Source: an uncultured Gammaproteobacteria bacterium
GTDB taxonomy: Bacteria > Pseudomonadota > Gammaproteobacteria > Pseudomonadales > Pseudohongiellaceae
DNA: 34,220 nucleotides
Assembly (NCBI GenBank): GCA_903837345.1
Contig: CAILUG010000051.1
Span: 1 to 34,220, forward strand
Direction: 5' to 3'
In this document: positions 8,057 through 15,886 of the stretch, one piece after another
Layout: each line of letters begins with the position of its first letter
Numbering within the stretch: the first letter of the stretch is position 1
Position numbers and translations under genes: made by a program
Notes under the pieces: generated by a model
Told to the model about the DNA's origin: nothing
What the model saw: the letters and a program-made list of their open reading frames with translations, nothing else
Database searches by the model: none

Positions 8057-8602
8057 TTATTCCTTCCAGCCGTCCGGCGGTTCATTGCCGCCCTTGATCT
8101 GACGCGTCTTGTAGCGCCACTGGCCCTTCACTTTGACGAAGGTGGAATACTCACGGCCCTGTGTGGTCATCTTGGTGGGATCGCCCTGTTTCTCCTGCAC
8201 GTATTCGGTGAAGATCAGTTGCGAAGTTGCAGTATCGCCGTGCAGGGTGATAAGCGGATTGCTGATGGTCACGTTGAAAGTGTAGCGGGTGGGAGCCGGG
8301 CGCGGCGTGCTGCCGGGGCCGCGTCCGTAGGCCTGCATGATGCCATCCTTGCCCTTGTAATGTTTGTCACCGAGGATCAGTTCGGCATCGTCGGCATAGA
8401 AATCCGAAAAGTTCTCGGGATTCTCGCGGCCGAAGTTGTAGTAGTAATGCGTGATCAGGTCCTGTACCTGCTGGCGGTCAACCAGCGTAGCCGCGGTCAT
8501 CTCTTGCGCCTGGGACACCGGGCTGAAACCCAGTACCAGACAGCACACTGCACTCATGGTTCCAAACCACCCGCTGATTCGACACTTCAAGCTTGTATTC
8601 AT
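8057..8602 (-). CDS. Exported NTF2-like (SnoaL-type) protein
   Basis: 181 residues with an N-terminal signal peptide (to about VSQAQE) and one SnoaL/NTF2-like domain: LVDRQQVQDLITHYYYNFGRENPENFSDFYADDAELILGDKHYKGKDGIMQAY, then the long curved sheet ending TFVKVKGQWRYKTRQIK. Such cone-shaped domains act as small hydrolases or isomerases, or simply bind hydrophobic ligands. Export is unusual for this fold. The start is set at 8602 because AAGGAGGAAGTCACC is a near-perfect ribosome binding site. A cupin gene lies 92 bp upstream on the same strand. Confidence 0.8.
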   Translation of the reverse strand: MNTSLKCRISGWFGTMSAVCCLVLGFSPVSQAQEMTAATLVDRQQVQDLITHYYYNFGRENPENFSDFYADDAELILGDKHYKGKDGIMQAYGRGPGSTPRPAPTRYTFNVTISNPLITLHGDTATSQLIFTEYVQEKQGDPTKMTTQGREYSTFVKVKGQWRYKTRQIKGGNEPPDGWKE

Positions 8603-8694
8603 GGTGACTTCCTCCTTTTGTTGTTTGGTAGAGACTAGGATAATCCTGGAAATGCGGCAAGACACAAATGCGGGTAACAGCCGGATTTGAATGC

Positions 8695-9165
8695 TCAGTA
8701 GAAACTGCCATCCTTGCGCGTGAACAACCAGTTGCCGTCATCGCCGTAGCTGAACTTGAGATCGTCATTGGGATAGACCGGATAATCGTCCGGCACCCGA
8801 TCGCCAATCTCCAGATACACCACCGGCGCTGCCGACTTGTTCACCAGCTGATGACCGATGCCGCTGCCTGCCTTGAAGCCGCAGCACTCGCCGGGCTGCA
8901 GCAGATACTCGTTGTCGTCGAGCATCAAGGTGGGAGTACCGGCCACGATGTAGATGAACTCATCCTGCTTTGTATGGTGATGCAACAGCGCAGAAATGGC
9001 CCCGGGCGCGAGCTCGGTCATGTTGACGCCGAAGTTGCTGAGCCCGAAAAAATCACCCAGCCGTTGCCGGCTGCGGCCTGCCACCAGTGCAGCGAAAGGT
9101 CCGGGATAAAGTGTTTTGCGAGGGGCAGTTGGCACTTCGCTGGTTTTGACAGGTCTGGTATTCAT
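8695..9165 (-). CDS. Cupin-domain protein
   Basis: 156 residues with a single conserved-barrel cupin (cupin_2). Motif 1: SALLHHHTKQDEFIYIVAGTPTLML, giving His, His, Glu metal ligands. Motif 2: LQPGECCGFKAGSGIGHQLVN, giving the last His. There is no signal peptide, so it is cytoplasmic. The tail (DDLKFSYGDDGNWLFTRKDGSFY) is typical of small cupins of unknown substrate. Ribosome binding site AGAGGTGAAGC. It may be cotranscribed with the NTF2-like gene downstream. A dioxygenase, isomerase or sensory role cannot be chosen. Confidence 0.85.
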   Translation of the reverse strand: MNTRPVKTSEVPTAPRKTLYPGPFAALVAGRSRQRLGDFFGLSNFGVNMTELAPGAISALLHHHTKQDEFIYIVAGTPTLMLDDNEYLLQPGECCGFKAGSGIGHQLVNKSAAPVVYLEIGDRVPDDYPVYPNDDLKFSYGDDGNWLFTRKDGSFY

Positions 9166-9236
9166 GCTTCACCTCTGACTGTGGGATGAACCGCAATTTT
9201 GAAATGGACAGGGGATACTCTCTGCGCCAATTATTT

Positions 9237-9578
9237 TCAGTGCCTGGGCGCTTCCGGTTTGTGCGGCAAGGCAGTGTCGTCACGCACTTCGACAGACTCT
9301 CCCTCGATCACTTCTCTGGTTGAAGCCGGATCGTCATTGGCTGACTGCCGGGTGCTCCAGCTTCTGGGTTTGAACTGCTGCGACGCTTGCCGGAATTGCA
9401 TGAAGGTCGTCATGAATACTGGCCTGCGGCCGGTAAGCAAAGCCTTGAGCAATACATACAGCAAGCCAAGCAATCCCACGCACAATAATACCAGTGCAAA
9501 TATGATGCCCACGACCAGCATTGCCAGCCGGAGCAGGATGCGGACAATGGTGGAAAACAGGTTCATCAGAAATTGCAT
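9237..9578 (-). CDS. Small membrane protein of unknown function
   Basis: 113 residues. Residues about 5-45 form one long or two short hydrophobic helices (IVRILLRLAMLVVGIIFALV and LLCVGLLGLLYVLLKALL). A basic segment (TGRRPVF) and a polar, charged C-terminal tail follow, probably in the cytoplasm. No domain is recognised. The gene is 27 bp downstream of another small membrane-protein gene on the same strand, likely one transcript. Start context is weak; Met5 is an alternative start. Confidence 0.65.
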   Translation of the reverse strand: MQFLMNLFSTIVRILLRLAMLVVGIIFALVLLCVGLLGLLYVLLKALLTGRRPVFMTTFMQFRQASQQFKPRSWSTRQSANDDPASTREVIEGESVEVRDDTALPHKPEAPRH

Positions 9579-9605
9579 GCGAACACGTGGTACATCCCCG
9601 ATTGT

Positions 9606-10010
9606 TCAGGAATGGGTGTAACCGACTGCCAACAGCAACAGCGCGAACACACCCATGGTGGCGTGCATTATGACAACAATCATCGGCGGTGGCGTGCGGT
9701 ATTCGCGTTTGCTTATCCGCAGGGCCAGCAGCACAACGCCGCCCAGCAGTGCCAGCACAAACAGCAAGGCCGCCAGGTTGTACAGCTTGTGGGTGACTGT
9801 GGCGTTCACTATCCCCCACATCAGCAGACCAAGACCCAGCAGGGCGCAGACGGCATGGGCGGCTGCAAGCGGCAACGAGCCGCGCTGACGACGCAGGCCA
9901 AGCACCACCAGCCCCAGCCCCAGTGCTACTGCCAGAATAAACAATACTATTGCTGCGAGGATCATCGGGTTGCCAGGTAGGTGGGACATTTCATCAGCAG
10001 AAGTTGCCAT
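9606..10010 (-). CDS. Four-helix membrane protein of unknown function
   Basis: 134 residues with four predicted membrane helices: ILAAIVLFILAVALGLGLVV, a second about LPLAAAHAVCALLGLGLLMWG, a third LAALLFVLALLGGVVLLALR and a fourth MHATMGVFALLLLAVGY. The histidines in AAAHAV, VTHKLYN and MHATMG recall di-heme or ligand-binding four-helix proteins, but no family is certain. It is divergent from the TPR gene, with about 80 bp between them holding both promoters. Met8 (MSHLPG) is an alternative start. Confidence 0.7.
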   Translation of the reverse strand: MATSADEMSHLPGNPMILAAIVLFILAVALGLGLVVLGLRRQRGSLPLAAAHAVCALLGLGLLMWGIVNATVTHKLYNLAALLFVLALLGGVVLLALRISKREYRTPPPMIVVIMHATMGVFALLLLAVGYTHS

Positions 10011-10089
10011 TGCAGAAGGCGCTAATCAATGCAAACTTCCAAATTGGTATATGCTTGCCTGCACAATTTGCAGCAAAGGGAGGCTTGTG

Positions 10090-11379
10090 ATGGGATTCAT
10101 CAAGCTGCTGTTTGTAACGGCTTTGGGTTTTTGCCTGTTGGTAAATTCCACGGTCGTGCTCGCCGACTCCGCGCGGCCCGGGAAAACAGTCATCAAGACC
10201 ACCCTGGGTGGACGCGCCAATGTTTATCCGGCGCTGCGCAACTGGTTCAGCGACACGTTGAAGCGGGCGACCAGGCTGACCGAGAATGACCACTACCCGG
10301 AAGCCGTCGATCTGCTCCGCAAGACGCTGCAGGACAGCTCATTGAACCGCTACGAGATAGCGAAGGCGCAGCAAACCCTGGCCACCTGGTATTCAGTGCT
10401 GGGCAATTACCAGCAAGCCTATGACGCCACGCAGGCTGCAGTGGCCGCCAATGGCCTCGATAACATCGAACATTTGCAAGCCATGTTCAAAGGCGTGCAG
10501 TTGCTGAACCAGATGGACCGGTTCAAGGAATCGGCTACCGACTTCGATAAATACCAGCAGGAGGCGCCCAACGTAGCCGGCAGCGAGTACTTGATGCAGG
10601 CCGCCAATTACTTCTACCAGCAGGACTACAAGGCAGCAATCCAGAACGTGGACAAGGCCTTTGCCACCGGCGACAAGCCCGCCAGCAACTGGTATCAGTT
10701 CAAGGCCACCAGTTTGCTGCGGGGCGGGGATTTCGAAGGTGCAGTGGCGTATTGCCAGGAGCAGATGGCCAGGCAGCCTGCCAATAGCCAATGGTTGTCG
10801 ATGCTGGTGGATGCCTATGCGGCCATGGAGAAATATCCGGAAGCCCTGGCCTTGATGAGTGAAGCCAGGATCAAAGGTCAATTGAACACGGAAGCACAGG
10901 TCACCCAGCTCTACCAGCTTTACGCCAGCGCCGGCCGTTATGCTGATGCGGTGGGCGCCATCGATGCGGGGCTGGCCGCAGGCCAGTTGCAAGCCGGCAT
11001 CAGAACGCTGAACGCCAAAGGCCAATTCCTGTACGAGGCCGCGCAGGAATCTAAAGGCAAGCCGGAAGCAGCGCCGCTGCTGCAGCGAGCGATCGACACA
11101 TTGAACAAGGCAGTTGCCGCTGATCCTGCCGACGGCAATGCAGAATTCTGGCTCGGACAAATTGCAGAGTTTGCACAGGACGACAACGCCAGGGCGCGCG
11201 AATACTTTGCTACTGCCACCAGCAAGACTCTCAAGCACAAGGGACTGGCCTGGTACTACCTCGGTGGTGTGGAAGATCATCTTGACCATCTGGCAGCTGC
11301 GAAAGCGGCATTGCGAGAGGCGTTGAACGACCCCGAGTCGAAGGACATTGCGCAGAGCTATCTGAAAGGCATGAAGTGA
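10090..11379 (+). CDS. Exported tetratricopeptide-repeat protein
   Basis: 429 residues. Signal peptide about 1-26 (STVVLADSA), then helical repeats of TPR type throughout: DHYPEAVDLLRKTL, AKAQQTLATWYSVLGNYQQAYDATQAAV, YKAAIQNVDKAF, GDFEGAVAYCQEQMARQP, EKYPEALALMSEA, GRYADAVGAIDAGLAAG and AEFWLGQIAEFAQDDNARAREYFATA. No catalytic domain is visible; it is probably a periplasmic scaffold. The start at 10090 is supported by GGGAGGCTTGTG; the frame is open further upstream but without a better site. It is followed 120 bp later by an exported protein and then a DUF2145 protein. Confidence 0.85.
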   Translation: MGFIKLLFVTALGFCLLVNSTVVLADSARPGKTVIKTTLGGRANVYPALRNWFSDTLKRATRLTENDHYPEAVDLLRKTLQDSSLNRYEIAKAQQTLATWYSVLGNYQQAYDATQAAVAANGLDNIEHLQAMFKGVQLLNQMDRFKESATDFDKYQQEAPNVAGSEYLMQAANYFYQQDYKAAIQNVDKAFATGDKPASNWYQFKATSLLRGGDFEGAVAYCQEQMARQPANSQWLSMLVDAYAAMEKYPEALALMSEARIKGQLNTEAQVTQLYQLYASAGRYADAVGAIDAGLAAGQLQAGIRTLNAKGQFLYEAAQESKGKPEAAPLLQRAIDTLNKAVAADPADGNAEFWLGQIAEFAQDDNARAREYFATATSKTLKHKGLAWYYLGGVEDHLDHLAAAKAALREALNDPESKDIAQSYLKGMK

Positions 11380-11499
11380 GCTGAAAACGCAATGCCGGGA
11401 CAGTCCAGGCCAAGTGCAACCAAAGGCTATCGGCAAGGGTTGTCGCAACAGATTCCAGTGGCTATGCTGCACAGCAATATCCACAGCCTGGAGGCAAAA

Positions 11500-11961
11500 A
11501 TGAACGCCATCAACACCCGTCTTACCACTCTTGCTGTTTTACTTGGTACGCTGTCGTTGCCGGTGCTGGCCAGCTCGACCACATCGGAGGCATCGCTCGA
11601 TGGTTCTTCCGCGTCAGTGGGTAGTGTCTCTGACTCTATCGACAAATCCAGCACCAGCTCGGTCAAGACAGTTACCGCTGGCGATTACAAAGTCATCGAA
11701 GTGGCCAAAGCTCCCGGCCGCCCCGGTACGCTGCGCATGAAGCTGCAACCGGTGGCCGACGCCAGCGACGACAATGCATTCTTTCTCTATGTGCCCGAGC
11801 AAGCGCTGGCCAGGAATCCGGTACGCGCTGGCCAGGTGGTAACGGCGCGCGACCGGCCCTATGGCACCGAGTTCGCCAGGGCTGATAATGGCAAGGCCTT
11901 CTTTCTGGCCTTGCAAGACGACTGGTACCGCGAGCTGCAGACCAAAGCAGTCACTCTTTAA
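11500..11961 (+). CDS. Exported protein of unknown function
   Basis: 153 residues, start supported by CTGGAGGCAAAA. Signal peptide about 1-24 (SLPVLASS), then a Ser/Thr-rich linker (TTSEASLDGSSASVGSVSDS), then a compact domain (YKVIEVAKAPGRPGTLRMKL, FFLYVPEQALA and a final KAFFLALQDDWYRELQTK). No family is recognised from sequence. It stops 5 bp before the DUF2145 gene, so the two are almost certainly cotranscribed and may work together. Confidence 0.75.
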   Translation: MNAINTRLTTLAVLLGTLSLPVLASSTTSEASLDGSSASVGSVSDSIDKSSTSSVKTVTAGDYKVIEVAKAPGRPGTLRMKLQPVADASDDNAFFLYVPEQALARNPVRAGQVVTARDRPYGTEFARADNGKAFFLALQDDWYRELQTKAVTL

Positions 11962-11966
11962 GTGGA

Positions 11967-12926
11967 ATGGGTATGACCAGCCTGGTGCGCAACTTCAAAC
12001 AGGCTGCGTGCCGCCGGTTGCGTGCGGCTGTGCTCTGCTTGCTGTGTGCCGCCAGTTGCGCACATGCCACCAGCCTGCGCTATTGTGACAAGCCGCAGCC
12101 GGTCAGCGCCGAGCAAAACGACCAACTGCTGCGCATGACCGAGGTGGTCAAGACCGAGCTTGCGCGCAGCGGGCAAAGCGTGGCACTCATGTCACGTTCG
12201 GGCCTCGACCTCAGCCGCTTCGGCCAGCGCTATTCACACACTGGCGTCAGCCTGCAAGCCAATGCGGAACTACCCTGGGCAGTGCGGCAGCTGTATTACG
12301 CCTGTGATGAGCAACGGCCGCGTCTCTACGACCAGGGTGTGGCCGGCTTCCTGCTCGGCACCGACAACCCGAAGCTGGGCTATGTATCGATAGTGTTCCT
12401 GCCGGTGGCTGCCGCTGGTCTACTCGAGCAAGTCGCACTCGACAAACAGCAGGCGCTGAGTCTGCTGGCGCCGGTGTACAGTGCCAACGCCTATCCGTTC
12501 AGTGTGCAGTACCAAAACTGCAACCAGTGGGTGATCGAGTTGCTGGCCGCCGCCTGGGGCATGTTGCCGGACCCCGCAACCAGCGAAGACCGGCGTGCGG
12601 CAGCCCAGCACTGGTTGCAAGACCAGGGTTACAGGCCCAGCGAGTTCAGCGTGCGAAACCCCTTCCTGATTTTGGGGAGCCATTTTGTCAAATGGGTGCA
12701 CAGCGACGACCATCCGCGCGAAGAAGTGAAGCAGTCGCGCTACAGCGTCAGCATGCCGGCTTCGATCGAAGCCTTCGTTCACGCCATGTTACCGAATGCC
12801 ACACGTGTGGAGTTTTGCCACAACGAACACCACATGGTAATTCACCAGGGCTGGGAGGCGATTGCGGATAACTGTGTGGCCGGGGAGCAAGATACTGTCA
12901 TCTTGTTCGACCAGGTCCCGGATTAG
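11967..12926 (+). CDS. Exported DUF2145 protein, possible permuted NlpC/P60-type fold
   Basis: 319 residues. Signal peptide to about residue 34 (CAHATS). The DUF2145 pattern is clear: RFGQRYSHTGVSLQ, WAVRQLYYACDE, LYDQGVAGFLLG, YVSIVFLP and YQNCNQWVIELLAAAWG. His91 in YSHTG followed later by Cys185 in NCNQWVIELL is the order seen in circularly permuted NlpC/P60 (YiiX-like) papain-fold proteins. I infer a periplasmic cysteine hydrolase or a ligand-binding relative. It follows a small exported protein by 5 bp. The two-gene unit probably acts in the envelope; substrate unknown. Confidence 0.8.
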   Translation: MGMTSLVRNFKQAACRRLRAAVLCLLCAASCAHATSLRYCDKPQPVSAEQNDQLLRMTEVVKTELARSGQSVALMSRSGLDLSRFGQRYSHTGVSLQANAELPWAVRQLYYACDEQRPRLYDQGVAGFLLGTDNPKLGYVSIVFLPVAAAGLLEQVALDKQQALSLLAPVYSANAYPFSVQYQNCNQWVIELLAAAWGMLPDPATSEDRRAAAQHWLQDQGYRPSEFSVRNPFLILGSHFVKWVHSDDHPREEVKQSRYSVSMPASIEAFVHAMLPNATRVEFCHNEHHMVIHQGWEAIADNCVAGEQDTVILFDQVPD

Positions 12927-13040
12927 TTATTGGACATGAACATTGCGTAGTCGTTATGCTGTATTTCACCAGAAAAACAGGACTGCCGATCAGGCAGCGC
13001 AATAAACCAAAACAGGATCATCTTCATCGGAGGCTCCACC

Positions 13041-14042
13041 ATGATTCGTCTGCCCGTAGCCATATCCGCATTTGCCGTATCCACACTCCTGTGCACTTCA
13101 GCTTTTGCCCACCACAGCCAGGCACCGTATGACCTCTCGAAAGAAGTGCTGATCAAAGGCAAGTTGGCAAGGCTCGACTGGAAGAACCCGCACATGTACC
13201 TGATCGTCGACACTACCGACGCTGACGGCAAGCAGCATATGGTGCAGGTGGAGGGACTTTCGATCCAGCAGGCGCAGGTGGACGGTTTGCACAAGGAGGA
13301 CTTGCAGATAGGCATGCCGGTGGTGGTGCGCGCCAATCCGAATCGCGAGCCGGGCAAGACCGTGCGTGGCCTTGATGTGACGACCACGGACGGTGTGGTG
13401 CATCCCATCTATGCTGAGAACAAGCGCAAACCAACGCTGACGCCGGCCAAGAGCCTGGCCGGCAATTGGGCACCATCGCTGGCGACAACCAATGCAATGT
13501 TCAGGGAATTCGCACAATGGCAGTACACAACAGCAGGGCGCGCCGCGCAGGCCAAAGGCAAGTCGGCTGACGGGATCTGCTATGTTGAACCGATTCCGTT
13601 CCAGGCCATACTCAACGAAGTGCGCGCCATCGAGGTCAGCAAGAATGAAATTGTGTTCCGCTTCGACAACTCCGGCGACATCGGCGTGCGCGTGGTGCAC
13701 ATGGGGGCCAGCCACACGGCCAACGTGAAGCCTTCACTGTTCGGGGATGCGATCGGCAAATGGGAAGGCGACACTCTGGTGATCGACACCGTGGGCTTTG
13801 CCCCTGATCCTTCCGGCCTCGGCGCCAACATGCCTTCGAGCCCCGGCAAACACACGGTTGAAAGAATTAAACTCACCGACGACCGTCTGCACCTGAGCTA
13901 CGAATCCACCGTGGAAGATCCGGAGTATCTCGCCAAGCCAGCCACCTTCACCATGTTGTGGGATCATCGCCCCGATCTGAAACTCTCGGGACCTGAAGAA
14001 GCCTGCGATGCGAAGGTTGCACACAGGTTTCTGGAAGACTAA
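13041..14042 (+). CDS. Fused DUF6152 and WEG-domain periplasmic protein, copy 2
   Basis: 333 residues, ribosome binding site CGGAGGCTCCACC. Signal peptide 1-23 (TSAFA), then His24-His25-Ser26. The N-terminal part to about 120 is DUF6152: VLIKGKLARLDWKNPH with His51, LQIGMPVVVRANP. The C-terminal part (about 135-333) is a second domain with C180YVEPIPFQ, then GDAIGKWEGDTLVIDT (235-250) and HTVERIKLTDDRLHL. The same second domain occurs as the separate gene at 19806-20591, next to another DUF6152 gene. The domain lacks a formal name I can recall; I call it WEG after its core motif. It lies 9 bp before an aldose epimerase gene. Confidence 0.82.
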   Translation: MIRLPVAISAFAVSTLLCTSAFAHHSQAPYDLSKEVLIKGKLARLDWKNPHMYLIVDTTDADGKQHMVQVEGLSIQQAQVDGLHKEDLQIGMPVVVRANPNREPGKTVRGLDVTTTDGVVHPIYAENKRKPTLTPAKSLAGNWAPSLATTNAMFREFAQWQYTTAGRAAQAKGKSADGICYVEPIPFQAILNEVRAIEVSKNEIVFRFDNSGDIGVRVVHMGASHTANVKPSLFGDAIGKWEGDTLVIDTVGFAPDPSGLGANMPSSPGKHTVERIKLTDDRLHLSYESTVEDPEYLAKPATFTMLWDHRPDLKLSGPEEACDAKVAHRFLED

Positions 14043-14051
14043 GGGAGCACC

Positions 14052-15125
14052 ATGAAGTCCTTCTGCATTGCCTTGCTGTTGTTGGCACTCTCCCCACTGT
14101 CCGGTGCTGCACCAGCTGCCGATGCCCGCCTTGTGGAGTCAGCTTTCGGCAAGTTGCCGGATGGAGTGGTCGTCAGGCAGTTCACGTTGCACAACCACAA
14201 GGGCATGACGGTGCAGGTGATCAACTACGGCGCCATCATTACCACGATCTCGGTTCCAGACCGCCAGGGCATGGCAGCCAATGTGATTCTGGGTTCGGGT
14301 TCGCTGGAAGACTACCTGGGCCGATTTTCGGCAGCCGCTGTGCAGGGCCGCTATGCCAACCGCATAGCCAAAGGCCATTTCATGCTGGATGGCGCTGAGT
14401 ACCAGGTGACCAAAAACCTCGGCGAACACCACCTGCATGGCGGCACGCGCGGTTTTGCCAAAGTGGTGTGGGAGGCCACACCACTGCCAGCCAGTGAGCA
14501 CGAAGTAGGAGTGCACCTGAGTTACCTGAGTGCCGATGGTGAAGAAGGGTATCCGGGCAACCTGCGCGCAGGCATCAGTTACACACTGACCGACGACAAC
14601 GAGCTGCGACTTGATTACACCGCCAGCACCGACAAGGCGACGGTAGTGAATCTGACCAATCATGCCTATTTTGATTTGTCGGCTGCCGGCAAGACCAGTG
14701 AGCAGGTGTTGTGGATCAACGCCGACACTTACACGCCGGCCGACAGCCAGCTGATTCCCACCGGCGAGATTGCGCCGGTGAAAGCAACGCCACTGGATTT
14801 CACCACGGCGGCCAGCATCGGTTCCCGCGCCGCGCTGCTCGAGGCGCCGACACCGCAACGCCAAACCTTCGACCACAATTTCGTCATCAACGGCGGCGGC
14901 TCAAACCTGGTGAAAGCAGCAGAAGTGCGCGACCCTTTCAGCGGCCGTGTCATGCAGGTGCTGACTACCCAGCCCGGCCTGCAGTTGTACACCGGCAATC
15001 CGCTCGGCTTTTGCCTGGAAACCCACCATTTTCCCGACTCACCGAACCATCCGCAGTTTCCGTCAACCGCAGTGCGGCCAGGGATGCCGTTTGCGAGTAC
15101 TACCATCTATAAATTCCAGGATTGA
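14052..15125 (+). CDS. galM: Exported aldose 1-epimerase (mutarotase)
   Basis: Interconverts alpha and beta anomers of aldoses, here with an N-terminal signal peptide (to about GAAPAA), so in the periplasm. Motifs: INYGAIITTISVPDRQG, GRYANRIAKG (substrate Arg), GEHHLHGG, VVNLTNHAYFDLS (catalytic His), DHNFVIN, and GFCLETHHFPDSPNHPQFPS with the catalytic Glu323. It is shorter than usual: between YTGN and GFCLE the family normally has a loop beginning FLDGT, and here only two residues connect them. The catalytic residues are kept, so it may still be active. Ribosome binding site GGGAGC. Likely cotranscribed with the DUF6152-WEG gene. Confidence 0.88.
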   Translation: MKSFCIALLLLALSPLSGAAPAADARLVESAFGKLPDGVVVRQFTLHNHKGMTVQVINYGAIITTISVPDRQGMAANVILGSGSLEDYLGRFSAAAVQGRYANRIAKGHFMLDGAEYQVTKNLGEHHLHGGTRGFAKVVWEATPLPASEHEVGVHLSYLSADGEEGYPGNLRAGISYTLTDDNELRLDYTASTDKATVVNLTNHAYFDLSAAGKTSEQVLWINADTYTPADSQLIPTGEIAPVKATPLDFTTAASIGSRAALLEAPTPQRQTFDHNFVINGGGSNLVKAAEVRDPFSGRVMQVLTTQPGLQLYTGNPLGFCLETHHFPDSPNHPQFPSTAVRPGMPFASTTIYKFQD

Positions 15126-15151
15126 CCGGGACGCGGCTAAATAAAAAGTGG

Positions 15152-15191
15152 ATGTACCCCAGTTATTTGGCAGTCATCAAGTGGGGTACGT
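15152..15191. terminator. Stem-loop between convergent genes, possible bidirectional terminator or REP-like hairpin
   Basis: ATGTACCCCA (15152-15161) pairs with TGGGGTACGT (15182-15191), with one G-T position and a 20-nt loop. It lies between the ends of galM and the NTF2-like gene. There is no clear T run, so a REP-like structure is as likely as an intrinsic terminator. Confidence 0.4.
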
Positions 15192-15209
15192 CCCCAATTG
15201 TCCGGTACA

Positions 15210-15234
15210 GAAATGTGACTCTGACACCTATTTC
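15210..15234. repeat. 25-bp dispersed repeat, copy A
   Basis: Imperfect palindromic unit: GAAAT, two bases, then GACTCTGACACC, then TATTTC. It matches copy B (23570-23594) at 23 of 25 positions. Its last bases supply the TAG stop and final Lys codon of the minus-strand NTF2-like gene. Confidence 0.7.
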
Positions 15235-15833
15235 TCCAGCACGCCGCCAGCCAGCCAGACTTTGCCGCGCGCATAGAGCCGGTTCACTTCGGGACCGGTT
15301 AACTGCGGCATGTCGAGCTTCACCGTGTAGCCGATCAAGGTCTGGATATAGGCCAGATGCCGGTAGCCGGTCGGGAATTTTGCCAGCGCAGCCTGATCCA
15401 GCTGCAGTTGCGCCGCCGGATCAATGGGATCAATGCGATCCTTCTCATAGATGGGCTGGCGCAGCACCACACCCCAGCGCCCCGCACGCTTCTCGACGAA
15501 GTCATAGAAGCGCCCGGTGCAAACCACGTCGCAGGGCACCTCTTGCACATTGCCGCGTTGCGAGATCGTCATCTTGGTCTGCACGATGGCGCGATCACCC
15601 GCGAGGTCTATCGACATGCCGCCCAGAAAATGCAGGATGCTGACGCCCTTGGCCCAGCCCTCTTGCGTTACCCGAATGAAGTCCCTTGCCGGCCCCTGGA
15701 ACCAGGTGGCCATCATCACGCCGTCATCGTGCCAGACGCTGGCGAAGCGCTCCCAGTCGCCGGCATCGCGCCACAGCGCCCAGTTTTCAATCAGATCGCG
15801 GATGGCCAGGCGATCGAGGACTTGCTGGTTCAT
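15228..15833 (-). CDS. NTF2-like (SnoaL_4-type) protein, cytoplasmic
   Basis: 201 residues with no signal peptide. The start MNQQVLDRLAIRDLIENWALWRDAGDWERFASVWHDDGVM is the typical opening of SnoaL_4 proteins related to the beta subunit of ring-hydroxylating dioxygenases and to steroid or polyketide isomerase-like enzymes. The sheet core is HFLGGMSIDLAGDRAIVQTKMTI and YDFVEKRAGRWGVVLRQPIYEKDRIDPID. The start at 15833 follows CGGAGACTCT; an upstream Met (15890) lacks a site and would overlap the next gene. The last two codons (Lys, stop) come from a dispersed repeat. It lies 53 bp after the YghU-like gene. Confidence 0.82.
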   Translation of the reverse strand: MNQQVLDRLAIRDLIENWALWRDAGDWERFASVWHDDGVMMATWFQGPARDFIRVTQEGWAKGVSILHFLGGMSIDLAGDRAIVQTKMTISQRGNVQEVPCDVVCTGRFYDFVEKRAGRWGVVLRQPIYEKDRIDPIDPAAQLQLDQAALAKFPTGYRHLAYIQTLIGYTVKLDMPQLTGPEVNRLYARGKVWLAGGVLEK

Positions 15834-15886
15834 AGAGTCTCCGTGGTGGGCTGCAAGAGTCTGTAATTCAACCACACCACACGCAT

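Noticed and set aside
10393-11484. 363-codon minus-strand frame
   Set aside because: Antisense to the TPR gene; low-complexity His/Leu-rich translation typical of a shadow frame.
12983-12997. CTGCC-GATCA-GGCAG hairpin after the DUF2145 gene
   Set aside because: Five-base stem without a following T run; not a convincing terminator.
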